Positions 24,641 through 37,315 of a DNA stretch of 64,000 nt are shown in pieces. The DNA is from Solenopsis invicta. Lineage: Eukaryota > Arthropoda > Insecta > Hymenoptera > Formicidae. The DNA lies in the NCBI RefSeq assembly GCF_016802725.1, contig NC_052668.1, forward strand, positions 27,778,001 to 27,842,000, in the 5' to 3' direction. Positions within the stretch are counted from its first letter, which is position 1. Each line of letters begins with the position of its first letter. The notes beneath the pieces were generated by a model, which searched no databases, was not told the DNA's origin, and saw only the letters and a list, made by a program, of their open reading frames with translations. Made by a program: the position numbers and the translations under genes.

Positions 24641-27600
24641 TTTTTTTTCTCTGATCTGAGACGATTATTGATCTGATATACTACTTTTTTTTCTACAAAC
24701 TACGATTATATGTTCCGCGAGCGGAAGTTTAAATACGCAAAGTCGAGTTAACTGGAGCGTTCCATTAAGTTTTAATGAGGAAGAAAAAGCTATACTCAAT
24801 GCGGATCAAGGAGATGTGAGCCTGCTGTAGTCAAGGTCACGCCTTGATGCACACTCAGAACCGGCACATCTCTTTGCGGTGACGGCAATTAACGGCGTCT
24901 GCGTTCATGACATCTTGTAATCGCCTTTTGTGGAAAAAGCGAGAGAGACGGCGTCAGACCGAACGCAGCGCCGGCCAAAATCATCGAGATCGTCAAGCGG
25001 TCGGTTCAGGAACGTGGGGCGTATCAGATTCGTTGGAATAGTGGCAGAAGCGAAGAACGGGACTAGAAAGAGGGAATGGCAAAGAATAGTAGGGAGAGAA
25101 CGGAAGGAAGAAGGGGAAACGCGACATGAAAAAAAGACAGAGAAGAAAAAGAGAGAAACAGAAAAAGATAGGAAGAGGAAAGGTGTCAGTTCAGGAAATT
25201 TCCATGACGTTGCGTGCCGCTGCCGCCGTGCCACTTGCCATTGTCGCCAGACATGTCACGAAGCGATTGACCGCGCAAGCTAAACAAATTTGGGAGGGGG
25301 GAGAGGGAGTGAACAGTTTTTAAACAACTAGTTTCGATTACGAAAGAAAGATGACCCATTTCAACGATCTTCGGCTTCGAAACAGTGAATGAAGAGCCAA
25401 TCGGAATAAAGGATCCAGAAGATCGTAAAAAGGCTTGTGCAAATGTCGATTTTTACGACATTTTTAAATTCTGTTACCATGGAGAAATCTTTCATAAGAA
25501 GTAGCGGATTTTCTCGATCCAATCTTTCACTGGTAACTGCTTATTCGTAATACAGAATCAACGGCACAAATGTATGTAAATTATCACATTAAAAAACAAA
25601 TATGTGATAATCTCCAATCACACGGCATAAAAATCTTACAGAAATCCTATAGATTCCTTACAGAAACATACTGACAGCATTGAATTTCTGTAAGGGAAAT
25701 GCGAAAGAAATTTAAGAAAATTCCCAGAAACGCATAAATCCCGTTTATTATCCGCGCGCGTAAGAACAAGAATTAGAACTCCGCTCTCCAGTTAAATTTA
25801 ACCCGCGTGACGGCAGTTGTGCAGACGGTTTGTTCACCGCGTACTATCGATCGCCGATACAAAGTCAACGCACGGCCAGTGAGTCTCGAGGAAAACCACC
25901 TTCGTCGTCAATCGATCGGGGTCACGGTAGAAACTAGACTTCCGATCAGACGATAAAAAGCAGCGTTCATTTATTCTAAATTACAATGAGCAAAATGAGA
26001 AGCACTGTACCATCTGCGTGCACCTTGTCATCTTTATTTTAGACTGACAACTAACACAGTCCAAAATAAAATTAAAAAGGAAAGTTTCACTTTTGTTATG
26101 TCAAAATCGTCTTAAAAATATGTAAGTGACGTTCGCGCAGAAGGTCTACGTGTGCCGGCACGTAATTATGGAAAGCCAAACATTATTGAAATTTTAAATA
26201 GCCACGTGCGAGATGCGAAGGTCGACCGAAAATACGTTTTTACGCCAAGACTTTCGCATACTTGAAAAACAGGCAAAGAAATCTTTTTTCGCAACAGATT
26301 TTTTACAGGTGATCGGAATGGAGCGTCGGACGGGATCTTGTAGATGTTTATTTGCGTCAATATTAATTCAACTGATTATCATTTTAATATTGTAACATTG
26401 TTCTGATTAAATTTATAATAAAAGTTAAGATTAAATTTAAGTTACATCGAAAGCTTTAATTTTGAAAAGCATTATTTATGTTAAACTAGAAATTCACAAG
26501 TTTTTAAAATTAGATTACTTTAGATTAAATTACAGTTATGATGTGAATCGTTAAACAAATTTAATTAATTATTTGTAAATAATGTTTGCACGAAGTAAAG
26601 AAATCTTGTTCTTTATGTGGGAATATATTTTTTTCTTTATAATGTGTTTTTTTACATAGATAAATTTTTAACTTGGCAAAAAGTAAATAAACTACAGTTT
26701 GTATGTTCTAAAAATAAATAATTAAAATTAAAAATTAAATGATTTGTGATTAACTGAGTTAAGTTAAAAGTTATTAATTTTTTAACTTTATTATTTAACT
26801 TTTAATTAGTTACTACTCAACTCTGGCATCAATATTATTAAATTGCTTATCAATTTAATACTGTAATAGTATTATTCTGATTTAATTTAAAAGTCGCGCT
26901 TCAAATTCGAAAGTAACGGCCCATAATTCGAAGAACTAGAAAATGCTTATAAAGTCACATGTGAGATATTTGAACACTAAGATCTGACACGACCGTTGTT
27001 GTCCTTCTTCAATTTTAACTAAGATTCATTTTTTATATATCTGTACATATATATCTTTTTAAAAAGATTTTACTACGTGATAAAATTATTTTGTCCCAAT
27101 GTAAAGGTTATACACATGTTTGCACAGACGAGTTTGCTGGCGACGATTCCCAGAATATATTACGTGTTATCGCACGATTTCTCATAAATTGTGCTAGTTC
27201 TTTTCTTTCCTCAGGACGATGAGAATATCCGGTGCACTTATCACATTGCGATAATAAAACGTAACTCGACGCAGTATAACCAAAAATAAACAGTAATGGA
27301 TCACAATTCAAATTAAAAAATCTAAAAGCCTCGTTGAAACGGATAGATAAGTAAATTAATGACAAGACGCGCTTTTTAGTTCCAAAAGATTCACGGTAAT
27401 AAAATGAGTGACGCATCGTATTGCCGCATACGCATTTTGAGCGTATGTAACGTTAATTCAAGGAGAACGACCGCGATAATGATTTCTCGCAGAATAGCAA
27501 TTTTAATGATGCATTTTATTTCACGATGACTCAGTTGGGAGGATGACTATCTGAAATATCGAGATATTTGCAATTAATCCTTATCGCGAAGTGAAGATCA

Positions 27601-28624
27601 ATGTTGCGTTACGTGTTTCTCGAGAATATCTTCTTATCTCTTGATGTTAACGAAGTCATCGATTTACCTGTATTGCGTAACGTGGAGTTTGCATTACGAA
27701 GTTTACGATGATAAGGTGATATATGAGAACATTAGAACCGCCTTAAAATTCCATTAGTGTTGCAATCATCTTGAAGCAATTTTGATTTTAAAATAAAGAA
27801 ACGAAGAATCGTCTGACGTGCGGCTAAATATATCATAATTAATTAGGACTTGTTTATAAATGTGGTACACTTAATGTTTTATCATTTTATATTCTCGGAT
27901 TAAATTAATATTTAAAAAATAATCGCCACATTTGTTAATTCCAATAAATCGTAAAGCGTTAAAATTAATTCTTATAAAATCTAATAGGATGCGATTGAAT
28001 TGAAGAAAAACATGTGGGAAACAATCGAAGGGAACAATGCCGTCAGACCCCTGATGATTCGCGTTCACCTAATTACACAATTGCCGTTTACATATGCAGA
28101 ATGTGCGTAATCGTTCGTGACGTCCTGAATTGCACGTATCCGTAATGAAGTGCATTACCCGAATCAAATTTTCCAGCGTGATTCGTTTTTATCAATTCTA
28201 CATAACAGTCGATTTAAACGCTGATGTAACAATATACTGAAAAGAGTTGGATAATTACTCAATTGTAGAATAACAATTAACGATTTAATTATTATAACAA
28301 AAAAATAATTTTTCAAATAAAAATACTTACTAAATATTTAAAAAATAATAGTTTCAAGGTATTATTTAAAAAATAATTCCTTATAAATATTTAATATGTA
28401 TTACCAAACGGTTGGTACATTATTATATTCGGTAATTAGAAATTAAATATTTAGAAAAGTAAAATTATTAACCGAATATTTAATTGGTATTATTTAAGCT
28501 TATTAATCAATTAAAATTATATAACGATACCAGTGTTTGTCAATATTTGTATTTTTTTAAATGTTTTTTTTAAGAAAGTATAAAATTTTTTTATTATATA
28601 AACTGAATATTTAATTGGCGCTAC

Positions 28625-28665
28625 TTTATTCAACGTTTGGTAACTATTACCAAATGTTGAGTAAG
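28625..28665. repeat. Hairpin of 18-bp arms
   Basis: TTATTCAACGTTTGGTAA and TTACCAAATGTTGAGTAA are inverted with two mismatches around a 2-4 base centre. Related TTGGTA motifs occur at 28400-28500, so it may be the core of a small MITE. Confidence 0.6.
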
Positions 28666-29969
28666 ATAAACTCTTTCTTTCATTATATTTTGAATAATTC
28701 ATAGGTGTCGTAACTGTACATTCTTTTTCTCTATTTTTTTCTTTGATTACGCACGTTTATTTTAAGTACAAAAAAAATGTACGAAAGTGTGTAGGCATAG
28801 AAGTAGGTTGAATATACTTAATATCGATATCGCAGGCGTCGGTGACATTTCAGGGACTATGTACGCGCAAACCCGCCATGTGGCGATTGCATACGTGCGA
28901 TAAGAAAATGCGTACATGTCAATACCGCAAAATAACTAAGCGCTTTTTGTACCGTTTCTTGTAGTTAGCAGTTATAAAATTTAAAATCTGTGAGCGGCGC
29001 GTAATTTAACGGTGATTTAACAGAACTGATCCAAGATTCGACGCAAGAAGAATCGGATACAGTTGGAAAATTTGTGTTAATTTTAATATCTATTACACAT
29101 CCCAAATGGTCCACTAAAATTTTTATGCTAATTTAACACAGGATAAATATGTTAGAAACCAATACTATAATATTAAAAAGATGAACGCAAAAAGTGTAAC
29201 ACTTTGATACAATTTAGAAACATATTTCTTCAGTAAAATTAACATTTGTAATATAACAAGCACATTTTATTCATTTACCTTAGAAAATTAACGTTTCAAA
29301 ATTATATTATTTTTGCATTAATTATTCGTTTACCCATAAAGTGTGTTATTTTAACAAATGTTAAATATCGTTTTAACACAAAACATTTAAATACCATAAT
29401 CACATCATATTAAGTTAATGATCGGTTAAAAAATTTGCAAGAAAAATTTTAACAAAAGACCAGTTTTAAAATAAATAGAAAGTTTTCCGCTATGTATAAG
29501 TGCAAAAAATGAACCATTAATTAAAATATCTAAAAACATTTAAGAAATATTATTTATTGACATTGTAAAAATTATATTCTATTTAGATGCAATTTCTGTC
29601 TCATAAACTTTTTGCAAACGTTTTTGTACGGAATATTTAAAATAATTTATGACGTTCTCAATCTTGACATGTGAATTCTTCTTCAGCAATAAATAAACTT
29701 CTGAAAATATAGCGTCTCTAAAAAGATAGCCTTTTTTGCGCTATCTTCGCTTATAAAATCAATAAATTCAGCGCGTCGCGCGATATGCGGTATCTTCGAG
29801 AGTAAATTTTTGTCCACCAGGGGAATTAGTCGATATCGCGGCGTTATTCCGTAAATCATTCTTTCACATGTCTCGGATAAAATTTTTGACAGAAAATAAA
29901 TTACAAACTTGGTGATAACCAAGTATTAGGGCCACGATAAGTAACGATAATTTATCATCGAGCACTTAC

Positions 29970-30023
29970 CTGAATTCTGCCGCCGTGCACCGGTATACCA
30001 AGGCCTTTCGTGTTGTGTGACAT
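29970..30023 (-). CDS. First coding exon of the minus-strand gene
   Basis: On the minus strand, ATG at 30023 (AAAA before it) opens exactly 18 codons, MSHNTKGLGIPVHGGRIQ, ending at a consensus donor, CAG|GTAAGT (29964-29969). It ends in phase 0, matching the start of the shared exon at 11453, so the spliced N-terminus would run from GGRIQ into RTPMRP. A CpG-rich block lies directly upstream, as expected for a first exon. The following intron would be about 18.5 kb. The product is not recognised from this exon; see the exon at 1-105 for the SLC36 suggestion. The 79-codon minus-strand frame at 29683-29922 just downstream lies in the intron and resembles nothing known. Confidence 0.65.
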
Positions 30024-30950
30024 TTTTGAATTTGAATAGGCGCGCGCCGAGTCGATTCCGGTCTCAGAAGATCTAGCTCCGAGTATGTAAACAGACGTAT
30101 ATAAATATGCGTGTATAGCTGTATATGCTTATGTATATACGATTCCTTCCGCTCCGTCCGCGGCGTCCGGCGTCGAGATGAGCTGGCAGAAATATCGTGG
30201 ATCCGCTTGAAAATTCGTCGTCAAGCCCGCTAACCAATCGGGGGACGACGGTCCGGCGCTATCGGCGTATTTCCGCGTGCGAGTTGATCACGCACGTGTA
30301 TGTGTTCACACGAGTGTGGAAATTGTATCGCGGCGCGTCTACGTTGCGCGATTACGCCGGGTGCTATAATACGCGATAATACAAGGGCTCGCCTCTCGGA
30401 CGAGCGCGGTGTCGCACTGATCTTTCGTCCTCTTTTCAACTTCCCTCCGTGGGTGCCGCGAGATCGGTATACGCGCTGCGTGGAAGTCGCCCTGCGGTGG
30501 GAGCAGCCGGTTAACACAGAGGGTGGGGACAGTTGGTTCGCGAATACAAAGGAGAGGAGAGGAAGAAATCGGCGTTGTTCGGTGATACCAGGGAATCCCT
30601 AAAAGAGCCCAAATCTTTGGAAAAAACGCGCGCGCACGATCCACCCCTGCTCCCTGTCGTTCGCCGAGGGTATGGCAAATATGAGTTGAGCGTCCGTAAC
30701 AAAATTTTTAGTGCAATTTACGAGGAAATTTCTGTTCAAATTGGAATCCCGAGAAATACGGCGCGCCGGCGTGGCCGCGATCGGCGAAGAGACTCGAACA
30801 AGAATGACGTTGCGCGATAGCCGCGTCGCGAGTTCTCCGGTTCTCCCACTCCCTCGGCCGGCAATACCCTCTTCGTCCCTTTCGCCCCTCCTTGAGGCGA
30901 GAACGCTTATAGCAACCTCCTCGTCTGGCTAGAACGCTTTAAGAGCCCCC
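30024..30950 (-). promoter_or_regulatory. CpG-rich block, probable main promoter and 5' UTR
   Basis: About 900 bp of GC- and CpG-rich sequence sits immediately upstream of the MSHN exon on the minus strand, bounded on both sides by AT-rich DNA. Overlapping frames of 60-101 codons on both strands are arginine-rich and contradict one another, as expected of CpG-rich non-coding DNA. The block ends in a C-run (CCCCCCCC near 30950). Promoter assignment rests on position and composition only. Confidence 0.45.
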
Positions 30951-31385
30951 CCCCCTCCCCCTACTCCTCATTTCTCGCCGGGATATCTCGTCAAATTCCA
31001 TAATCGCACCCTCTATAATCATTTTTTAAACATTGACTTGTTATATCGTATTTTTATTCAAAAGTGTCAACTTTACTCTGTCGTGTCATGTTCAGACATG
31101 TCATGAGTATATCCAGGATTTCAGTTAGAAGAGAGAGGAGGAGGGCAAGTTTCGGATCCTTTTAACATCTTTCTAACATTTCGAACAGTTCCAACTTTTT
31201 AAGTTCCATTTTTATTTTTTATTCCTTCTAGAAAATAAACAACGCATTGTCTAATAAGCATTTTCATTTTTTATAAGTCATCAATTTTCCACAATAAAAA
31301 TAATTTTCATAATTTAATTGTTTCTTCTTGCAAAATTTGGAAGAGAAAGCACCCTCCCCTCTCCTTCCTGTCAGCCCCTCCTTCT

Positions 31386-31521
31386 CTTCCTTACGTACGC
31401 CCATGGACGTGGCCTAATCTATTAAATAATTAAAACTAATTATATATATATAACTTCCTTACGTACGCCCATGGACGTGGCCTAATCTATTAAATAATTA
31501 AAACTAATTATATATATATAA
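31386..31521. repeat. Perfect tandem duplication of a 68-bp unit
   Basis: Two units, 31386-31453 and 31454-31521, each begin CTTCCTTACGTACGCCCATG and end in a TATATATATA tract. I see no difference between them, so the duplication is recent or an assembly artefact. Confidence 0.9.
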
Positions 31522-33499
31522 CATAAAATTATTTTTAAAAATAATTAGCTATACAAGTAATATTCTAAAAGCAAGTAATATTCTAAAAGCATTAAAATTT
31601 TTCTTGTGAATCATTTTAAGATTAGTCACTTGAAACATGCACATACAAGTTCTTTAACATGAGCAGGAAACAAAGTAGGAATAATGATTGGTAAATGTGG
31701 AAATTATTTGGTCATTGAAATTAATTACGCGCGGGAATGCACTAACATACTCGATTGCTTGTTTGAAGCTGCATTTCCTTGAAATTGGAAAGAGATGCTT
31801 GTTTCCGCAGATCTATAATGATGCAGTAAAAAAAAAAACGAAAACTTAAGCAATTTTTGTAGTGGTAACCCGATACTGCGTTTACGATTTCGCTATCTAA
31901 TATCGCAGGTAACGCGAAACTCGCTTGTCGGCGCCTCGCGTAGTTTTGCGTCGTATTAAAGCTCCCGGCCCCTTGCGTTTATATCAAATTGTAACCTTAG
32001 GCAATATTTCTTCATGTATCATGTAGCGAAATAAATTAGTTTCTTCGGATATTATTCGTTTAATGATTGGTAAAGTACATTTTTTAAAGAATGTTTTTAA
32101 TTTATTAAATATCATAAAATGTATTTTATGATAATCGATTAAAGTTTCTACAGCTATTAATCCACAAATTGCAGAGAAAATCTTCGATACATTTATGAAT
32201 CTAGTATATTAAATTCAGAGTTAGTTAATAATTATAGTTAAAATGTTTAAATAATAAAATTAAGAATTTAATAACATTTAATTTAACTTGGCTAATTTTA
32301 AATAAATTCATTGTCAACAAGTTGATTTTAAAACACATAAAGTTCTTTAACTGATTAACTTTTTTTAACCCAACTCTTTACTGAGTTAGTTTCTCGTTCT
32401 TGCAACTATTTTAACATAAATTAATTTTATAAGCCATTAACTTTAATTTAATTTAGTTTAAAAAAATATTAACGTACTCAATTATAATAAATAATGCTGT
32501 GACATGCAAGAAAAACAATTTTTTTTATGTGTAAGGCGAGAAAAATTTCATCAAGATTAAATATTTTTTTAACTTCTCTTCGTAAAATTATATAACGTAT
32601 TTCTGTCACGGATTACAGATCGTTTAAAGTGCTCTTAACGGCTTGAGCAGCAAAAACTATTCGATCGATAACAATCGATTTCTCAGTAAATTTGATCTGA
32701 AATGACACACGATCGACTCTTCATATTGATCGGTTCGAGTTTAGCATTACATTCATGATGAGTAGCAAATTAATTTTTCCAATGTAATAACTGTAATATA
32801 GATATATACAAAAATAATATAGTAAAACTGTTTAATGTGAAGGTATGCGAACTATTCAAATACAAATCTAATCAGATTAGATGATTCGAATCTGAATTAT
32901 TCGAAAATGCAAAATTTTGAATCTAAAAAGTTCATATAAGAACCGCATGTATATTGACAATCACAATTATAAATTATATTTAAAAAATGATTTTATATTA
33001 CATAACCATTACTATTTTTTTTTACAAAATAGAAATCTTTTGTTATCTAAATATTAATCAACCTAATTATTCAGACCAATTACTTTGTTAATTAAAAGTC
33101 AATGATTTAATTTAATTTAATTTAATTCGATTTGGTTCGATTTAGAATTAAAAATATCTGATTGATGTACACACCTTTAGCTTAATGCTATTTAAATTTT
33201 TGTGAGCTATGTTTATAACACATTAATATTTTGCTAATATTTTGTAAAGCGATAACTTTCAGAATAAAATAATTCTAGTTTTTCTACAATAATTATAATT
33301 TTTTTTTAAGATTTTGATTTTTAATGACGTTGTATAAATTACACTGTTAAATATTTATACGTGTGATTCTAAAATTACACTATAAATGTGAACAGGAAGT
33401 AATAAATGTTTCCTTTTGAAAACAATCACGTTCACATGCAATTTGAGAACGGTTGTGTTCGGAGATCTTTGTCTGATACTATTGCGTTTCTCTAACTAG

Positions 33500-34040
33500 A
33501 GCGCAAAGGTTTAAGGCTCCTGACTCCTCAGCCGAGAACTCCGCGTTGACGGTAGCGACATTCCGTCGCGGACAAAATTAGAACTAATACACGTGAAATG
33601 TGACAGATTGACGATCAGACGTTATCGTGCATGTCATTTTGTTATTATGTGTTTCATTGTGAAAATATGACTTGTCTCGTATTTATTAAATTCGTAAAAA
33701 TGGACCGCAAGTAAAGTTTCTTTGAATTTTATACATAAAAGTACATTTTTCACTACTTTCAGTAGTTATCCGTGTGTTTTTCTGTCTGAATAAGCGTCAC
33801 TTACGTTCGTTTTACGACTATTTACTGACTACTAGGCGAAAAAAAGATAGTCATGACCGATATTTAGAAGTGTTTTAAAGCCATCTGCTTAGTCTGTTTT
33901 ATCGAAATTGGTTTTATTTACAAATGGCATATTTGACAATATTACGTGTCATTTCACGCAATTTCTCGCTTCTGACGTCACTTTAATATGGCCGTGGCGA
34001 GTACTCAGAAGCCTTAAAAAGTTTCACGATGAAAGTATCA
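33500..34040. repeat. Dispersed repeat, inverted relative to 16240-16790
   Basis: See 16240-16790. The CTCCTCAGCCGAGAACTCCG, TTCATTGTGAAAATATGACT and TTTTACGACTATTTACTGAC blocks match that copy in reverse complement. Confidence 0.65.
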
Positions 34041-34079
34041 TTCGGGTAATTGTCTTCGACTTTTATATTAATACGCAAT

Positions 34080-34516
34080 AATTATTGTTATCTATAAAAT
34101 TATCCAGATAATAACGAAATAGCTTCATCTTATCTTTATCTATTATAGTTTACTATAATGTATATTAGCTTTATCTTTATTTAAAATAAAAGAAGTGTTA
34201 TTTTTTTCAAATTATCAAAGACAATATGAACAAGAATAAAGTATTGTTCTTAGCTTCAATTTTTAAATTACCATTTATCTTAACAGGAGAATAAAAACTG
34301 AAAAACGATAAGATAACAAAAAAAAAATAGAATTACGTTCTAAAATTCACTGTCAATACTCAAAATGTATAGTATACGTAACGTGAACTGTAAATTTTTA
34401 ATATTGGAAGCGTATTGGCATCAGAACAGTCTAATTTATGCAAATCAGTAATGCAATATAAATGTTGTCCTAAAACGGTAACTTAAAAATTTTACAAAGA
34501 ATTTTGATAATCATTA
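34080..34516. repeat. Dispersed repeat family, copy 3, left part
   Basis: It matches 10085-10640 and 11865-12480 up to TAATCATTA, where the palindromic mariner is inserted. The family sequence resumes at 36570 (ACTTCTATTTTTTAACTTTA) and runs to about 36930. Confidence 0.65.
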
Positions 34517-34760
34517 TACAAGGTGTAACAAAACTATCGCACTTGAAGTATACCATGAGATAGAGGACATGAATCCAAGTTAAAAAGTCCTGAGTCATTT
34601 TTTGATCTGAGCTTTCTGTTAGATGTCATACGATGTTAAAGTTAACGTATCACCGCCCGTCTATACAAGAAAAGCAGGGACGGACAATAGACGGGCGCGC
34701 GGACGGAACGAAACTGACAAATTATGCGACGGGAGAACAATGATGAGCAGCGAAATGGCT

Positions 34761-34761
<1 letters not shown>

Positions 34762-34844
<83 letters not shown>
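34762..34844. repeat. (AC)n(TC)n microsatellite in the left arm
   Basis: About 25 AC units followed by about 15 TC units, sitting in the left arm of the palindromic mariner exactly where the right arm has its own array. Confidence 0.9.
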
Positions 34845-34846
<2 letters not shown>

Positions 34847-34960
34847 CCTTGTTTAAAAAAATCTTAAACATTCTAAAATGCGTAATTAAAATAAACGTTT
34901 CGGCGTTTTTGTAATAATTTATCAATTTAGTGAATTAATTAATTGTTTATTTCATTACAG

Positions 34961-35244
34961 TTACAATACATGTTCGAAGTGTGCTCCTTCTACTTCGATA
35001 CACATTCTTGCTCTTTTTCGTACATTTTGCGTAGCTCTTCGAACTTGATCATTGTCAATTCTTTCAATAGTGCGGAATACTAATTCCGTCATCTCGTCAG
35101 CTGTCTCGATATTGGTGCGCATAAATGTTTTTTTTTATTGCTCCCCAAAGAAAAAAAATTGCATGGAGATCGAGTAGGCCATGGAGTTATTAAACCTCTT
35201 CCGAACCATTGGGTGAAAGTTTCATCGAGATAACGGCGAACTGC
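34961..35244 (-). pseudogene. Mariner-type transposase, 3' fragment (left arm)
   Basis: On the minus strand the translation from 35244 reads RRYLDETFTQWFGRGL, then TPWPTRSP, then, after frame breaks, IETADEMTELVFRTIERID, VRKRARMCIEVEGAHFEHVL and a stop at 34961. This is the C-terminal part of a Tc1/mariner-superfamily transposase: the WP.RSPD motif that should hold the last catalytic Asp is damaged (RSPCNF), and the HFEH ending is typical of a common arthropod subgroup. A frameshift and an A-run near 35140-35160 break the frame. The N-terminal and central parts are missing. Confidence 0.65.
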
Positions 35245-35413
35245 TTTTAAATAAGATTTATTGAAGTTGATATTACAAGTAGTTTAGTTTGAATATACAT
35301 AATTACATTTGAATGTAAAGTTTGTTTCAAACAAACAATATGTTTTTAATATTAATTTTAATTAATCTAATTAACGCGAAATTATTGTATAAAAGCAAGT
35401 TATTCTATGTATG

Positions 35414-35636
35414 TACACTGTGAAAAAAATTTTTGTGGTTTAAGCAAATATGTTATTAGAATAATTTAAGCAAATTATTTACTTTACATAAATAAATCTT
35501 ACTTGTAGAAAATATTATTTCTTTGAAGTATTACTTACTTTTTTGAAGTAATATTTACTTGCGTGAAGTAAATAATTCGCTTGAATAGTTCTAATAACAT
35601 ATTTACTTGAATCGCGAAAATTTTTTTCCTATTGTA
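35414..35636. mobile_element. MITE nested in the palindromic mariner
   Basis: It starts TACACTGTGAAAAAAATTTT and ends with the inverse of TACAATAGGAAAAAAATTTT. The following AAGCAAATATGTTATTAGAA block is also inverted near the other end, so each arm is about 70 bp or more. It has ends related to 12638-13075 and no coding sequence. Confidence 0.65.
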
Positions 35637-35799
35637 ATAATAACTATTGTTAGTAAAATTTTTATAATATAAAAATTAATCTTTGAAGGTGTACGGTAGT
35701 GTCGTAACTGAGAAAGCGATCTTCAACTAATTTCAATAGATTTTAAATTTTATTAGTAATAAACATTTTTATAACAAAAAAAATATCTTACGTGCAGAA

Positions 35800-36026
35800 T
35801 GGGCATGTATGCCATTGTGCATAAATATTGTAGCTCGTCTATTTTCGCCTGTTATACTACCAAAACGGTTAAATTCTCAAAAATATCTTAATTTTTTAAA
35901 AAACAATCTGCCAAGTTTACCAGTCCCAATGGAAAATAATTTAGACAATGTAGTGTTAAATGTGTACGAAAAAGAGCAAGAATATGTATCGAAGTAGAAG
36001 AAGCACATTTCGAACATGTATTGTAA
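35800..36026 (+). pseudogene. Mariner-type transposase, fragment (right arm)
   Basis: The plus-strand frame at 35809-35997 reads NIVARLFSPVILPKRLNSQK, then YLNFLKNNLPSL, the central block of the same transposase type as 34961-35244 (the usual GP.....L....YL.FL...LP pattern). The sequence then jumps to VYEKEQEYV and, in the adjacent frame, to RARICIEVEEAHFEHVL with a stop near 36026. The catalytic middle between LP and the C-terminus is deleted. It points toward the right end, mirror-image to the left-arm fragment. Confidence 0.6.
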
Positions 36027-36148
36027 CTATAATGAAATAAACAATTAATTAATTCGCACTAAATTGATAAATTATTACAAAAACGCCGAAACGTTTATTT
36101 TAGTGCATTTTAGGATGTTTAAGATTTTTTTAAACGCAAAGTGAAGAA

Positions 36149-36338
<190 letters not shown>

Positions 36339-36569
36339 CGTTTCGTTGTTCTTTCGCTGCGTAATTTGTCAGCTCCGCTCTGTCCGCGCGCCCGTCTATT
36401 ATCCGTCCCTGCTTTTCTTATATAGACGGGCGGTGATAAGTTAACTTTAACATTGTATGACATGTAACAGAAAGCTCAGATCAAAAAATGATTTAAGACT
36501 TTTTGACTTAGATTCATGTCCTTTATCCCATGGTATACTTCAGGTGCGATAATTTTGTTACACCCTGTA

Positions 36570-36930
36570 TAATATGAAATATATATGACTTCTATTTTTT
36601 AACTTTAATTTTTATTTACGCATTAAATCCAAGAAAAAATATTTTTTGTTAAATTATTTGAAGAACATTTATTTTTAAGAAATAATTTTTGTTTTTATTT
36701 TATTTTTAAGAAAGATTTAGGAATAAAAATATGAACATATTATTTTCATATCTTAAATTGTTTTGCGTCATAGCAGTATTATCTAAAAATTATTTAGCTA
36801 AAACCATATATAATTTTATTTTTACCTAGATAAAATAAGATTAAATCGTTTTTATCTTATTTAAAATACATTTATATTTAATTTATCTTATCTTTATCTA
36901 GATAATTTTAACTTTAAGTACAGCACTGAT
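36570..36930. repeat. Dispersed repeat family, copy 3, right part
   Basis: It continues the repeat interrupted by 34519-36567: TTTTTAACTTTAATTTTTAT, GCATTAAATCCAAGAAAAAA and TTATCTAGATAATTTTAACT-like blocks match copies 1 and 2. Confidence 0.6.
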
Positions 36931-37315
36931 AATATCATCATTTTCTTTATAACAGCGATAATAAAACAGAAGTAAAGTTTTATTTAAACGATGATACGAG
37001 GGATTTTCTAAAGTAAATTACTGACATTTTTTTGTTATAAGACGTTTTTGAATTGCTTTTACAGAGTACCTTTACGCAATTAAAAGATGTACAAAATGAA
37101 GGGAACAAAGGATAATTTTATGCTACTCGAATTTTTTAAACACACTATTAGTAAAATAACTTTTATATAAAATATTTTTTAAAAAATATGTATTTTTTAA
37201 GGTATTTAAGAAATCTGAGATTTTTGGAACACTATATTTTACAGTTTAAAGTATTTTTTGTTATTAACATGAAATTGTTCATTGTTCTCTTTATTTTTGT
37301 AAGTGCTTTAATTCC

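Larger units (their letters stand above)
14201..29969 (-). other. Very long first intron with repeats and several CpG-rich patches
   Basis: This lies between the two candidate first exons. Apart from the separately listed elements it contains AT-rich DNA without coding signals, plus GC-richer patches at 18890-19420, 19870-20300, 21830-22450, 23380-24100 and 24700-26000. These patches could be regulatory or contain non-coding exons. The 117-codon plus-strand frame at 24930-25283 is a purine-rich Lys/Arg/Glu run, not a recognisable protein. A single mariner-type end (TACAAGGTGTTCCAG) sits near 17848. Confidence 0.4.
30951..34518. other. Non-coding stretch with repeats
   Basis: Mostly AT-rich with no supported gene. 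It contains a region at 31100-31400 with GA-rich and CT-rich arms (GGATTTCAGTTAGAAGAGAG and CTCCTTCTCTTCCTTACG) that look like old transposon ends, the 68-bp tandem duplication, TTAAC-rich remnants at 32210-32470, and dispersed repeats from 33500. Confidence 0.4.

Noticed and set aside
24930..25283. 117-codon plus-strand frame rich in Lys, Arg and Glu
   Set aside because: It comes from a purine-rich stretch (GAAAAAGAGAGAAAC type). There is no domain, and the opposite strand is equally open.
30197..30932. Overlapping frames of 60-101 codons on both strands
   Set aside because: Mutually contradictory frames in a CpG-rich block; no domain, splice context or codon pattern favours one.
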